The notes beneath the pieces are model-generated. The model was given only the letters and a program-made list of their open reading frames with translations. It was not told the DNA's origin and did no database searches. Source: Pseudomonadota bacterium (GTDB taxonomy: Bacteria; Pseudomonadota; Gammaproteobacteria; Burkholderiales; Burkholderiaceae_C). From it: DNA of 64,000 bases. This document shows positions 52,182 through 64,000 of the stretch, piece after piece (positions within the stretch are counted from its first letter, which is position 1; every line of letters starts with the position of its first letter). Position numbers and translations under genes: made by a program. The DNA is taken from assembly GCA_963205125.1 (NCBI GenBank), contig CAUJJO010000015.1, positions 1 through 64,000 of the forward strand. Direction: 5' to 3'.

Positions 52182-54151
52182 GCGAACTGCTGCAAGGTCT
52201 GATCCGCCGCATCTTCATGGCGGCCGAGGCGGTGTTCAACCGCGCCTTCGGCGACCGCATGAATCCGCTCTACCACCTCGGGCCGATCACCTTCTTCCTG
52301 TTCTGGGTCGTCTCGGCCACGGGCCTCGTGCTCTATGCCTTCTTCGACACCAGCGTCAGCGGCGCCTACCGCTCGGTGGAGGCGATCACGCACGGCGGCC
52401 TCGGCCTGGGCAGCATCCTGCGCGCGGTGCACCGCTACGCCTCGGACGCCATGGTGCTGACCATGCTCGCGCACATGCTGCGCTACTTCGCCTTCGACCG
52501 CCTGCGCGGCTTTCGCTGGGTCTCGTGGGTCACCGGCGTGGCGCTGCTGTGGCTGGTCTACATCGCCGGCATCAACGGCTTCATGCTGCCCTGGGACCGG
52601 CTGGCGCAGTTCGTCACGCAGGCCAGCTTCGAGTGGCTGGACTGGCTGCCGGGCTTCAGCGGCCGGCTGATCCGCAACTTCATCCTGCCCGAGCACGTCA
52701 GCGACCGCCTGTTCTCGCTGCTCGTCTTCATCCACATCGGCGTGCCGCTGGTGACGCTGCTGCTGATGTGGATCCACGTGCAGCGCGTGCCCAAGGCGAC
52801 GACGCAGCCGCCGCGCCCGATCGCGCTGGCGATGGGCATCATGCTGGTCGTCCTCGCGCTGGTGCTGCCGGTGGCCAGCCAGGGCCCGGCCGAGCTGCAC
52901 TCGGCCTCGTCCACGCTGTCGCTGGACTGGTTCCTGCTGGCGATCTTCCCGTTCATCCAGTCCGGCGCGCTCGCGGTGGTGTGGGCGGTGGTGATCGGCG
53001 GCACGATGGTGCTGATGCTGATGCCCTGGCTGCCACCCAAGCGCAGCGGCAAGACGCTGCGCCAGGTGGCGATGCACCCGGGGCCGGCGCGCGTGGGCGC
53101 GCGCCACGGCGAGACGCTGCTGGAGGCCGGCCTGCGCGCGGGTCTGGCGCTGCCCTACGACTGCCGCGCCGGCGGCTGCGGCGTCTGCGTGTGCACGGTG
53201 CTCAACGGCCGCTTCGACCACGGGCCCTACCAGGAGGCGGCGCTGACCGCGGCGATGCGCGCGCGCGGCCAGGCGCTGATGTGCTGCGCGGTGCCGCTGG
53301 AGGACATGGAGATCGAGGTCGAGGGCGTGGCCTCGCTTGCCGCCGAGGACGCGCAGGCGCTGCGGCGCTACAGCGCGCGGGTGCAGCGCATGCAGCGCCT
53401 GTCGCCCGACCTCATGCTGGTGTGGCTGGAGTTGCCCGCGGGCCAGCACGTCGACTACCAGGCCGGGCAGTACATCAACATCGTTCTTGCCGACGGCGAG
53501 AAGCGCGCCTTCTCCTTCGCCACGGCGCCGCGCGACCTCACCGCGCCGCCCTCGACATCCGGCGACGTGGTCGAGCTGCACATCCGCCTCATTCCCGGCG
53601 GGCGCTACACGACGCATGTGTTCGAGCAGATGAAGGAGGGCGACAGCGTCGACTTCGAGGGGCCGCTGGGTCGCTTCACCCTGCACGACAGCGAGCGCCC
53701 GATCCTCATGGTCGCCGGTGCCACGGGCTTTGCGCCGATCAAGAGCATCCTCGAGGACGCCTTCCGCCGCGGCGTGCGCCGCCCGATCGAGCTCTACTGG
53801 GGCGTGCGCAAGGAGAGCGACCTCTACCTGCAGGACCTGCTCGCGCGCTGGCAGGCCGAGCAGCCGCACTTCCGCTACGTGCCGGTGCTCTCCGACCTGG
53901 CACCGGACGACCCCTGGACCGGGCGGCGCGGCTTCGTGCACCAGGCGCTGCTCGACGACCACCCCGACCTCAGCGGCCACGAGGTCTACGCCTGCGGCTC
54001 GGTGCGCATGGTGCAGGCGGCGGTGCCCGACTTCCTCGCGCACGGCCTGGGCGAGCAGTACTGCTTCTCCGACGCCTTCGTGCCGACGGCGCGCGCGCCG
54101 GCTGCGTCGGCGCCGGAGGGCGCTGCCGCGCCGGCTTCCACGGCGTCCTGA
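52178..54151 (+). CDS. Cytochrome b - [2Fe-2S] ferredoxin - FAD/NAD reductase fusion protein
   Basis: 657 residues, coupled to the previous gene (ATGA). A b-type cytochrome (about 30-285) has His pairs 85/99 and 186/200. A plant-type ferredoxin (about 300-385) has Cys329, Cys334, Cys337 and Cys369 or Cys370 (DCRAGGCGVC and MCC). An FNR-type reductase follows, with FAD motif RAFSFATAP at 443-451, the NAD-site MVAGATGFAPIKS, and YACGSVRMVQA near the end. The whole chain from NAD(P)H to membrane heme b is in one polypeptide. It probably drives the divergent heme-copper subunit or the quinone pool. I do not know a characterised enzyme with this order. Confidence 0.85.
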   Translation: MSELLQGLIRRIFMAAEAVFNRAFGDRMNPLYHLGPITFFLFWVVSATGLVLYAFFDTSVSGAYRSVEAITHGGLGLGSILRAVHRYASDAMVLTMLAHMLRYFAFDRLRGFRWVSWVTGVALLWLVYIAGINGFMLPWDRLAQFVTQASFEWLDWLPGFSGRLIRNFILPEHVSDRLFSLLVFIHIGVPLVTLLLMWIHVQRVPKATTQPPRPIALAMGIMLVVLALVLPVASQGPAELHSASSTLSLDWFLLAIFPFIQSGALAVVWAVVIGGTMVLMLMPWLPPKRSGKTLRQVAMHPGPARVGARHGETLLEAGLRAGLALPYDCRAGGCGVCVCTVLNGRFDHGPYQEAALTAAMRARGQALMCCAVPLEDMEIEVEGVASLAAEDAQALRRYSARVQRMQRLSPDLMLVWLELPAGQHVDYQAGQYINIVLADGEKRAFSFATAPRDLTAPPSTSGDVVELHIRLIPGGRYTTHVFEQMKEGDSVDFEGPLGRFTLHDSERPILMVAGATGFAPIKSILEDAFRRGVRRPIELYWGVRKESDLYLQDLLARWQAEQPHFRYVPVLSDLAPDDPWTGRRGFVHQALLDDHPDLSGHEVYACGSVRMVQAAVPDFLAHGLGEQYCFSDAFVPTARAPAASAPEGAAAPASTAS

Positions 54152-54176
54152 GCGGGGAAGGCGCGCGGCGTCGCCT

Positions 54177-55133
54177 TCAGCGACGCGGCGGCTCCTCGTG
54201 CACCTGGTGCGCCGCAAGCGCCTCCATCAGCGCCGGCAAGTCGCCGCTGCGGCGCGGGCTGCGCGCGGCGACGGCGGCGCACAGGCCTTCGAGCAGGGCA
54301 AGCGTCGCCGCCGCCGAGGTCGGCAGCACGGCGGCGGTGGTCGGCGCCAGCAGCAGTCAGCGCGCGCGGCTGGCGATCGGTGCGCCGGGGCTGTCGGTGA
54401 TCGCCGCCACGGGGACGCCGCGCTTGGCCGCGAAGTCGGCCAGCTCCAGCGTCAGCGTCGAGTAGCGCGGCAGCGACAGCAGCAGCAGCAGGTCCTCGCC
54501 GCCGAGGTCGAGCAGGCGGCGAAAGGGCTCGCCCGGGCCGCCGCCCTGCGCCAGGTTCTGCACGTCGGCGCGAAAGAGGCTCAGGTAGCTCGCGAAGTAG
54601 CCGCCCAGGTAGCCGCTCACGTCCGAGCCGAAGACGGCGATGCGGCGCGCGCTGCGCAGGCGTTCGGCGAGCTCGCGCAGCGGCGCGTCGGCCAGGTCGC
54701 GGGCACAGCGCTGCAGGTCCGCCGCGGCCGTGTGCAGGTCGGCGCGAACCTGCCCGGCGGCGTCGGTGTGCGGGCGCTGCTGCTGGCGCAGCAGCTTGGC
54801 CAGCGCCGGCGTCTGCGGCTGCAGTTCGGCCTGCCAGTGGCGACGGAATGCCGCCCAGGCCGGGTAGTCGAGCGCGCGCGCGAAGCGGTTGGCCGAGGCC
54901 ACCGAGACGCCGGCACGCCGCGCCAGCTCGTCGATCGCCAGCGTCGCCGCCTCGAAGCGGTGCGCCAGCACGTAGTCGCCCAGGCGCCGCTGCGTCGGCG
55001 TCAGTGCCGCAAAGCGCTGGGTCAGCCGCTGCGAGGCGCCGACCGCGGCGGCGTCGTCCTCGCCGCCCGGGGGGACTGCGTCCTCAGCCAAGGCCTCTGC
55101 GCTGGCCTGCGGATCATGCGCCTGCGCCCGCAC
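54177..55133 (-). pseudogene. RpiR-family regulator interrupted by an in-frame TGA
   Basis: An RpiR protein: the N-terminal HTH (about 35-110: LAHRFEAATLAIDELARRAG, SVASANRFARAL) is followed by a SIS sugar-phosphate-binding domain (about 145 on: RRIAVFGSDVSGYLGGYFAS, LLLLLSLPRYSTLTLELADF, VAAITDSPGAPIASRAR). A TGA at 54359-54357 ends the frame after 258 residues. Past it the same frame continues with LLLAPTTAAVLPTSAAATLAL and runs to a TGA at 54179-54177, exactly the expected SIS C-terminus. The full protein would be 318 residues. The stop falls where a Trp or similar codon would fit (TGG to TGA). It starts 4 bases after the ABC-binding-protein gene. It is either a nonsense mutation or a sequencing error. 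Confidence 0.85.
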
Positions 55134-55137
55134 CCCT

Positions 55138-56724
55138 TCAGTTCACCTGCACGTAGCGCAGCGGCATGCTGTTGTCGGGCTGCTGCACGAGATCGATGTT
55201 GCGCTTCATGCCCCAGGCCAGCGTCTGGTGCAGCAGCGGCAGCACGGGGATGTCGGCGTTCACGATCGTCCAGGCCTCGTGCATCATCGCCTGGCGGCGC
55301 GCGGGGTCGGTCTCGACGCCGATCTTCTGCGTCAGCTCGTCGACCTTGGGGTTGCTGTAGCGGCCGAGGTTGAACTGGCCCTGGCCGCCGGGTGCGGGCG
55401 TGTTCAGCAGCGCCCACAGCGTGTTCTGGCCGTCGTTGGCGGCGGGCTGCCAGCCCAGCAGGTAGACGGTGACCTCGCGCCGCAGCGCCTTCGGGAAGTA
55501 GAGCGTCTTGGTCTCCGCGCTGAGCTTGACCTTGACCCCCACGCGCGCCCACATCGCCGCCACCGCCTGGCAGATCTCGGCGTCGTTGACGTAGCGGTCG
55601 TTGGGGCAGCGCATGCCGATCTCGAAGCCCTCGCCGTAGCCGGCGTCGGCCAGCAGCTTCTTGGCCGCGTCGGTGCTGTAGGGCAGGCGCTTGTCGAGCG
55701 CGGCCTCGTAGCCGCGCACGCCGGGCGCCAGCAGCAGGCCCGCGGGGGCGGCGGCGCCGCGCATGATCTTGTTGCGGATGGCGTCGATGTCGATCGCCTG
55801 GTAGAGCGCCTGGCGCACGCGCTGGTCCTTCAGCGGGTTCCTGCCCTTGACGCTGCTGTCCAGCAGCTCGTCGCGGAAGACGTCCAGGCCCAGGTAGACG
55901 GTGCGCAGCTCGGGCGCCTGCAGCAGCTTGAGCTGCGGCGCCTGGCGCACGCGCTCGAGGTCCTGCAGCGGCACCGGCTCCATCACGTCGATCTCGCCGG
56001 AGACGAGTGCTGCCACGCGCGTGGCGTCGTTGCCGATCGGCGTGAAGATGACCTCGGTGAGGTTGTGCTCGGGCTTGCCGTTCCACCAGGCGGGGTTGGG
56101 TGCGAGCACCGTGCGCACGCCGGGCTGGCGCGACTTCAGCACGAAGGGGCCGGTGCCGTTGGCGTTCACCGTGGCGAAGTTCTCCTGGTTCTTGCGCACG
56201 TCCATCGGCACCTGCGCGCCATGCTGCTCGCACCAGCGCTTGCTCATCATCAGCCAGCCGGTGATGAGGTCGGGCAGGATGGGGTAGGGCTGCCTGGTGA
56301 CGAAGTCGACCGTGTAGTCGTCGACCTTGCGCGCCTCCTGGATCGGCGCGACGTAGAGCTTGGTGTCCGATGAGTCGGCGCGCGTGCGCTGCCAGGTGAA
56401 GACGACGTCGTCGGCGGTGAAGGGGCTGCCGTCGTGAAAGCGCACGTCACGGCGCAGCGTGAAGCGCCAGGTCGTCGGATCGACCTGCTTCCAGGCGACC
56501 GCCAGCGCCGGCTGCAGCGAGAAGTCGCGCCCGCGGGTGACGAGCGGCTCGTACACATTGGCCAGGAAGCTGAGCTGGAAGGACTCCTGCAGCGAATGCG
56601 GGTCCATCGAGCTGGCGTCGCCCTGGTTGGCCAGGCGCAGCGTCTTGGCGCCGGCAGCGGCGGTGGCCAGGCAGGTGGCGGCCAGCGCAAGCGTGCGGGC
56701 CAGGCGCAGCAGGGAGGGTTTCAT
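55138..56724 (-). CDS. ABC transporter substrate-binding protein, peptide/opine family (SBP_bac_5)
   Basis: 528 residues. The signal peptide (residues 1-26, ending AAAGA) directs it to the periplasm. Family features are TLRLANQGDASSMDPHSLQES, WRFTLRRDVRFHDGSPFTADDVVFTW, NGTGPFVLKSRQPG, VRQALYQAIDIDAI and LLADAGYGEGFE. It binds oligopeptides or related compounds for an ABC importer. No permease or ATPase gene is adjacent, so it must work with partners encoded elsewhere. It is co-transcribed with the downstream rpiR gene and preceded by a palindromic operator. Confidence 0.93.
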   Translation of the reverse strand: MKPSLLRLARTLALAATCLATAAAGAKTLRLANQGDASSMDPHSLQESFQLSFLANVYEPLVTRGRDFSLQPALAVAWKQVDPTTWRFTLRRDVRFHDGSPFTADDVVFTWQRTRADSSDTKLYVAPIQEARKVDDYTVDFVTRQPYPILPDLITGWLMMSKRWCEQHGAQVPMDVRKNQENFATVNANGTGPFVLKSRQPGVRTVLAPNPAWWNGKPEHNLTEVIFTPIGNDATRVAALVSGEIDVMEPVPLQDLERVRQAPQLKLLQAPELRTVYLGLDVFRDELLDSSVKGRNPLKDQRVRQALYQAIDIDAIRNKIMRGAAAPAGLLLAPGVRGYEAALDKRLPYSTDAAKKLLADAGYGEGFEIGMRCPNDRYVNDAEICQAVAAMWARVGVKVKLSAETKTLYFPKALRREVTVYLLGWQPAANDGQNTLWALLNTPAPGGQGQFNLGRYSNPKVDELTQKIGVETDPARRQAMMHEAWTIVNADIPVLPLLHQTLAWGMKRNIDLVQQPDNSMPLRYVQVN

Positions 56725-56744
56725 CGGCGCTCCTCGGTCTCGGG

Positions 56745-56768
56745 CATCTGAAAAACATTTTCCAGATG
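56745..56768. promoter_or_regulatory. Palindromic operator upstream of the binding-protein gene
   Basis: The arms CATCTG and CAGATG flank an A-tract and T-tract (minus strand GGAAAATGTTTTTC) over 24 bases, 20 bases before the ATG. The TGGAAAA-TTTTTCA core is the style of site used by RpiR-family regulators. The adjacent rpiR gene is the obvious candidate, giving autoregulation. Confidence 0.6.
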
Positions 56769-56889
56769 GGGTCCGGACGCTACGGCGATCGAAAACCGCT
56801 GCCGATGCGGGAAGACCCGCAGGGTATCGAGCTCGGTTGGGATCTGGCGCCGGGGCGGAGGGGCGCCCGCGGCCGGCTCCGCGCGGAAA

Positions 56890-60048
<3,159 letters not shown>

Positions 60049-60278
60049 CAGCCCGAGCGCCCGCTCCAACCCGCGATGACGACACCCACCCGACGGCATG
60101 GCAATCCTGCGTGAACCCCTCGATCGGCGCGATGGCCGGTCCCGGCGCAGCGCTTCGTCTGCCAGTATCGACCAGGGGTGGCGGCTTCTTGAGCGCTGCG
60201 GTCCCGGCGCCGAGAGGAACCGGCCCCTTCGGCGTGAAGAAAGCCGAGGGCAGCCCCCTCTAGAATCGATCTTCACGT

Positions 60279-60294
60279 TGACGTAAACGTCAAG
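60279..60294 (+). promoter_or_regulatory. LiuR-like palindrome upstream of the liu operon
   Basis: TTGACGTAAACGTCAA has perfect 7-bp arms (TTGACGT/ACGTCAA). It lies 53 bases before the first liu gene and just downstream of a -10-like TAGAAT (60262-60267). MerR-type LiuR regulators of branched-chain amino acid degradation use this kind of ACGT-centred palindrome. The regulator gene is not in the window. Confidence 0.7.
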
Positions 60295-60347
60295 CGCTTC
60301 AGCGACCGCCGCCGCACGGACGGCCCCGCAGCCCTGCCGGAGACACC

Positions 60348-61958
60348 ATGGCCACGCTCAGCTCCAAGCTCAACGTCCGCTCCGAGGAGTTCAAGGCCGC
60401 GAGCACGCCGATGCGCCAGCAGGTCGCCGACCTCGGCGAGAAGCTGCGCCAGAACGCCGAGGGCGGCGGCGCGGCGGCGCGCGCGCGCCACGCCGCGCGC
60501 GGCAAGCTGCTGCCGCGCGAGCGCGTCGAGATGCTGCTGGACCCCGACACGCCCTTCCTCGAGGTCGGCGCGCTGGCGGCGCTGAACGTCTACGACAACG
60601 CCGCGCCGGGTGCCGGGCTGATCACCGGGGTCGGCCGCGTCGCCGGCATCGAGTGCCTGATCGTCTGCAACGACGCCACCGTCAAGGGCGGCAGCTACTT
60701 CCCGCTCACCGTGAAGAAGCACCTGCGCGCGCAGGAGATCGCCGAGCAGAACCGCCTGCCCTGCATCTACCTCGTGGACTCCGGTGGCGCCAACCTGCCG
60801 ACGCAGGACGAGGTCTTCCCCGACCGCGAGCACTTCGGCCGCATCTTCTACAACCAGGCCAACCTGAGCGCCAAGGGCATCCCGCAGATCGCCGTCGTGA
60901 TGGGCAGCTGTACCGCCGGCGGCGCCTACGTGCCGGCGATGAGCGACGAGGCGATCATCGTGCGCAATCAGGGCACGATCTTCCTGGGCGGCCCGCCGCT
61001 GGTGAAGGCGGCGATCGGCGAGGTCGTCTCGGCCGAGGACCTCGGCGGCGGCGACGTGCACACGCGGCTTTCGGGTGTGGCCGACCACCTCGCCGACAAC
61101 GACCTGCACGCGCTGGCGCTGGCGCGGCGCATCGTCGGCAAGCTGAACTGGCGCAAGCCCGACCAGCTCGTGCTGCAGCCCGCGCGGCCGCCGCTCTACG
61201 ACCCGCAGGAGCTGCACGGCGTGATCCCCGCCGACCCGCGCAAGCCCTACGACGTGCGCGAGGTGATCGCGCGCGTCGTCGACGGCAGCGCCTTCGACGA
61301 ATTCAAGGCGCGCTTCGGCACGACGCTGGTCTGCGGCTTCGCGCACATCGAGGGCATGCCGCTGGGCATCATCGCCAACAACGGCATCCTGTTCTCGGAG
61401 AGCGCGCAGAAAGGCGCGCACTTCATCGAGCTGTGCTGCCAGCGCCGCATCCCGCTGGTCTTCATCCAGAACATCACCGGCTTCATGGTCGGGCGCAAGG
61501 TCGAGAACGAGGGCATCGCGCGCCACGGCGCGAAGATGGTGACGGCGGTGGCCACGGCCACCGTCCCGAAGTTCACGCTGATCATCGGCGGCAGCTTCGG
61601 CGCCGGCAACTACGGCATGTGCGGGCGCGCCTACTCGCCGCGCTTCCTGTGGATGTGGCCCAGCGCCCGCGTCTCGGTGATGGGCGGCGAGCAGGCCGCC
61701 AACGTGCTGGCCACCGTCAAGCGCGACGCCATCGAGGCCAAGGGCGGCCACTGGCGTGCCGAGGAGGAGGCCGCCTTCAAGCAGCCCATCCTCGCCCAGT
61801 ACGAGCACCAGGGGCACCCGTACTACGCCAGCGCGCGCCTGTGGGACGACGGCGTCATCGACCCCGCCGACACGCGCCGCGTGCTCGCGCTCTCGATCTC
61901 GGCGAGCCTCAACGCCCCCATCCCCGAGCGGCCGGCGTTCGGGCTCTTCCGCATGTGA
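60348..61958 (+). CDS. liuB: 3-methylcrotonyl-CoA carboxylase, carboxyltransferase (beta) subunit
   Basis: 536 residues, the usual length. It transfers CO2 from biotin to 3-methylcrotonyl-CoA in leucine degradation. Family features are [87 protein letters not shown] and [18 protein letters not shown]. The DSGGANLP and carboxyltransferase C-domain segments fit MCC and not propionyl-CoA carboxylase. It is the first gene of the operon after the LiuR-like site. Confidence 0.95.
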   Translation: MATLSSKLNVRSEEFKAASTPMRQQVADLGEKLRQNAEGGGAAARARHAARGKLLPRERVEMLLDPDTPFLEVGALAALNVYDNAAPGAGLITGVGRVAGIECLIVCNDATVKGGSYFPLTVKKHLRAQEIAEQNRLPCIYLVDSGGANLPTQDEVFPDREHFGRIFYNQANLSAKGIPQIAVVMGSCTAGGAYVPAMSDEAIIVRNQGTIFLGGPPLVKAAIGEVVSAEDLGGGDVHTRLSGVADHLADNDLHALALARRIVGKLNWRKPDQLVLQPARPPLYDPQELHGVIPADPRKPYDVREVIARVVDGSAFDEFKARFGTTLVCGFAHIEGMPLGIIANNGILFSESAQKGAHFIELCCQRRIPLVFIQNITGFMVGRKVENEGIARHGAKMVTAVATATVPKFTLIIGGSFGAGNYGMCGRAYSPRFLWMWPSARVSVMGGEQAANVLATVKRDAIEAKGGHWRAEEEAAFKQPILAQYEHQGHPYYASARLWDDGVIDPADTRRVLALSISASLNAPIPERPAFGLFRM

Positions 61959-62025
61959 GCGGACGCGCCGTCCGCGCCCTTCGCACGGTTTTCCCGGTCT
62001 GCCCCATCGCCCCGCAGGAGATGCG

Positions 62026-62811
62026 ATGCCCACCCTCGAGATCCGCCGCCCCACGCCCTTCGTCGCCGAGGTCTGGCTCGACCGGCCCGAGGTGCGCAAC
62101 GCCTTCAACAGCGAGCTGATCGCCGGCCTGCAGCAGGCCTTTCGCGAGCTGGTCGCCGACGAGCGGCTGCGCGTGATCGTGCTCGGCGGCCGCGGCAAGG
62201 CCTTCTGCGCGGGCGCCGACCTGAACTGGATGCGCGCGATGGCCGGCTACGACTGGGAGCAGAACCGCGCCGATGCCCAGGCCCTGGCCGACATGCTGTG
62301 GACGCTGCACGACTGCCCGCTGCCGGTGGTCGGCCGCGTGCACGGCGACTGCTATGCCGGCGGCGTGGGCCTGGCCGCCTGCTGCGACGTGCTGCTGGCC
62401 GCCGAGGGCGTGCAGTTCTGCCTGAGCGAGGCGCGCCTGGGGCTGCTGCCCGCGACCATCGGCCCCTACGTCGTGCGCGCACTCGGCGAGCAGGCGGCGC
62501 GGCGCTACTTCCTCACCGCCGAGCGCTTCGACGCGCGCACCGCGCAGGCGCTGGGCTTCGTGCACGAATGCGTGCCGGCGCAGGAGCTGGACGCGCGGCT
62601 GGCGCAGATCGTCGACGCCCTGGTGGCCAACGGACCGCAGGCCGTGCGCGCCTGCAAGCGGCTGGTGAAGGATCTCGCCGCGCGACCCATCGACGCGGCG
62701 CTGCGCGAGGACACGGCGCGCCGCATCGCCGACATCCGCGCCAGCGCCGAAGGGCGCGAAGGCGTACGCTCCTTCCTCGAGAAGCGGGAGCCGGCATGGA
62801 AAACCAACTGA
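62026..62811 (+). CDS. liuC: Enoyl-CoA hydratase/isomerase, probable methylglutaconyl-CoA hydratase
   Basis: 261 residues from ATG 62026 with AGGAG upstream. Crotonase fold: VIVLGGRGKAFCAGADLNWM (oxyanion hole) and VVGRVHGDCYAGGVGLAACC with the second oxyanion Gly, then ARLGLLPATIGPYVVRALGE. A Glu-rich active-site segment follows (LSEARLG). Placed between the two subunits of 3-methylcrotonyl-CoA carboxylase, it should hydrate 3-methylglutaconyl-CoA to HMG-CoA. Its end overlaps the DUF4126 gene by 16 bases. Confidence 0.92.
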   Translation: MPTLEIRRPTPFVAEVWLDRPEVRNAFNSELIAGLQQAFRELVADERLRVIVLGGRGKAFCAGADLNWMRAMAGYDWEQNRADAQALADMLWTLHDCPLPVVGRVHGDCYAGGVGLAACCDVLLAAEGVQFCLSEARLGLLPATIGPYVVRALGEQAARRYFLTAERFDARTAQALGFVHECVPAQELDARLAQIVDALVANGPQAVRACKRLVKDLAARPIDAALREDTARRIADIRASAEGREGVRSFLEKREPAWKTN

Positions 62812-63437
62812 ACGCGCTCGACATGACGCAGCTCGCGGCGCTGGCCGCCGCACTCGGCTTCGGCAGCGGCATGCGGCTCTACGCGGTCGTCTTCCTCACG
62901 GGTGCTGCCGGCGCCCTCGGCTGGGTGCCGCTGCCGCCGGGTCTGGCCATGCTGCAGCACCCGATCGTGATGACGGTGGCCGGCCTGCTCGTGGCGCTCG
63001 AATTCTTCGCCGACAAGATCCCGCTGCTGGACAGCGTATGGGACACGGTGCACACCTTCATCCGCATTCCCGCGGGCGCGGCGCTGGCCGCCGCGGTGTT
63101 CGGCGGCGACCACGCGACCTGGGCGACGGTCGCCGGGCTGCTGGGCGGCGCGCTGGCGGCCACGGCGCACACCGCCAAGGCGGGCACGCGCGCGGCGGTG
63201 AACACCTCGCCCGAGCCCTTCTCGAACGTCGGCCTGTCGCTGCTGGGCGACGTCTCGGTGCCGGCGCTGCTGTGGCTGGCGTGGCAGCACCCGCTGGCCT
63301 TCTTCGCCGCCCTCGCGCTCGCGCTGCTGGTGGCGCTCGTGCTCATCGTGCTGAGCTTTCGCTTCGTGCGCGCGCTGTGGCGGCGCGTGAGCGGTCGGGC
63401 GGCGCAGACGACGCCTGTTCCGGTGCTGCCGAGGTGA
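62796..63437 (+). CDS. DUF4126 membrane protein within the liu operon
   Basis: 213 residues with five or more hydrophobic segments (from [20 protein letters not shown] to [19 protein letters not shown]). The conserved pattern [29 protein letters not shown] and [23 protein letters not shown] is typical of DUF4126. The function is unknown. It overlaps liuC and is followed by the biotin carboxylase gene after 46 bases, so it is co-expressed with leucine catabolism. No transport motif is visible. Confidence 0.88.
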   Translation: MENQLNALDMTQLAALAAALGFGSGMRLYAVVFLTGAAGALGWVPLPPGLAMLQHPIVMTVAGLLVALEFFADKIPLLDSVWDTVHTFIRIPAGAALAAAVFGGDHATWATVAGLLGGALAATAHTAKAGTRAAVNTSPEPFSNVGLSLLGDVSVPALLWLAWQHPLAFFAALALALLVALVLIVLSFRFVRALWRRVSGRAAQTTPVPVLPR

Positions 63438-63483
63438 GGGGATTCGAGTTGGAAGCGAGAGGCGATCGAGCCGCGGAGACGAC

Positions 63484-64000
63484 ATGTTCCAGAAGATCCT
63501 GATTGCCAACCGCGGCGAGATCGCCTGCCGCATCGCCGCCACCGCGCGGCGGCTGTCGGTGCGCACCGTGGCCGTCTACTCGGATGCCGACGCGCGCGCG
63601 CGCCACGTGCTGGCCTGCGACGAGGCGGTCCACATCGGCGGCAGCGCGCCGCGCGAGAGCTTCCTCGTGTGGCGGCGCATCCTCGACGCCGCGCTGGCCT
63701 GCGGCGCGCAGGCGGTGCACCCGGGCTACGGCTTCCTCTCGGAGAACGAGGCCTTCGCGCAGGCCTGCGCCGACGCGGGCCTCGTCTTCATCGGCCCGCC
63801 GCCGCGGGCGATCGCGGCGATGGGCGACAAGTCCGCCGCCAAGGCGCTGATGGCCTCGGCCGGCGTGCCGCTCGTCCCCGGCTACCACGGGCAGGACAAC
63901 GACCCCGCGCTGCTCGCGCGCGAGGCCGGGGCGATCGGCTACCCGGTGCTGATCAAGGCCAGCGCCGGCGGTGGTGGCAAGGGCATGCGCCGCGTCGAGC
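63484..64000 (+). CDS. liuD: 3-methylcrotonyl-CoA carboxylase alpha (biotin carboxylase) subunit, truncated by window end
   Basis: The first 172 residues are visible. The biotin-carboxylase N-terminal domain begins [20 protein letters not shown], with [39 protein letters not shown] and the start of the ATP-grasp Gly-loop ([20 protein letters not shown]). The remainder, including the biotin-attachment domain, is beyond the window. Gene order liuB-liuC-liuD identifies it as the MCC alpha subunit over other biotin carboxylases. Confidence 0.93.
   Translation, partial: MFQKILIANRGEIACRIAATARRLSVRTVAVYSDADARARHVLACDEAVHIGGSAPRESFLVWRRILDAALACGAQAVHPGYGFLSENEAFAQACADAGLVFIGPPPRAIAAMGDKSAAKALMASAGVPLVPGYHGQDNDPALLAREAGAIGYPVLIKASAGGGGKGMRRVE

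Overview
The window is GC-rich (about 70% by eye) and tightly packed with genes. It looks like a chromosome segment of a betaproteobacterium of the order Burkholderiales (Rubrivivax/Leptothrix-like). The reasons are an S-adenosylhomocysteine (SAH) riboswitch ahead of ahcY, the dapF-DUF484-xerC order, PEP-CTERM surface proteins, the DUF2868/DUF3482 pair and a nirS-type denitrification region. I saw no rRNA, tRNA, CRISPR array or intact insertion sequence.

Layout. 1-3.4 kb (minus): methyl-cycle operon ahcY, a 54-codon coupled ORF, metF, then a PAS sensor cut by the window edge. 3.5-6.7 kb (plus): small unknown protein, HAD phosphatase, MFS transporter, MBL hydrolase. 6.7-8 kb: metK with a structured leader. 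8-13.4 kb (plus): two lipid A acyltransferase-like genes, dapF, DUF484, xerC, a dienelactone-hydrolase-like protein. 13.5-14.3 kb: VapBC-like toxin-antitoxin pair. 14.3-21.2 kb: DUF1513 protein, then MarR regulator, otsB and a membrane-anchored otsA, divergent from a GH15 enzyme. 21.2-30.6 kb (minus): trkH, trkA, DUF3482 GTPase, an inserted block (toxin-antitoxin pair plus PEP-CTERM gene), DUF2868, acyl-CoA dehydrogenase, SDR. 30.8-34.4 kb (plus): coiled-coil response regulator, proline-rich protein, lectin-like PEP-CTERM protein.

34.4-54.2 kb is the most interesting part, a nitrogen-oxide respiration island. It holds a hemerythrin, a TonB receptor, nirS, a short d1-domain gene, a Dnr/FNR-type regulator, two heme A synthase-like genes, and a long overlapping plus-strand operon from 44.3 to 54.2 kb. 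That operon encodes a CuA-type heme-copper oxidase (subunits II and I) whose subunit I lacks the active-site tyrosine, heme O synthase, a Sco/SenC copper chaperone, a cytochrome b-[4Fe-4S]-FlpD fusion, a small membrane protein, a second and divergent heme-copper-type subunit with His-Asp in place of His-His, and a cytochrome b-[2Fe-2S]-flavin reductase fusion. FNR/DNR-type boxes lie before nirS, before the regulator and before the oxidase operon. No norBC is present. I infer that the operon encodes non-canonical NO reductase(s) that deal with the NO made by NirS.

54-60 kb (minus): RpiR regulator broken by an in-frame stop, oligopeptide-type binding protein with a palindromic operator, and a large propeller-GGDEF diguanylate cyclase. 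60-64 kb (plus): leucine/isovalerate (liu) operon with a LiuR-like palindrome, ending in a truncated biotin carboxylase gene.
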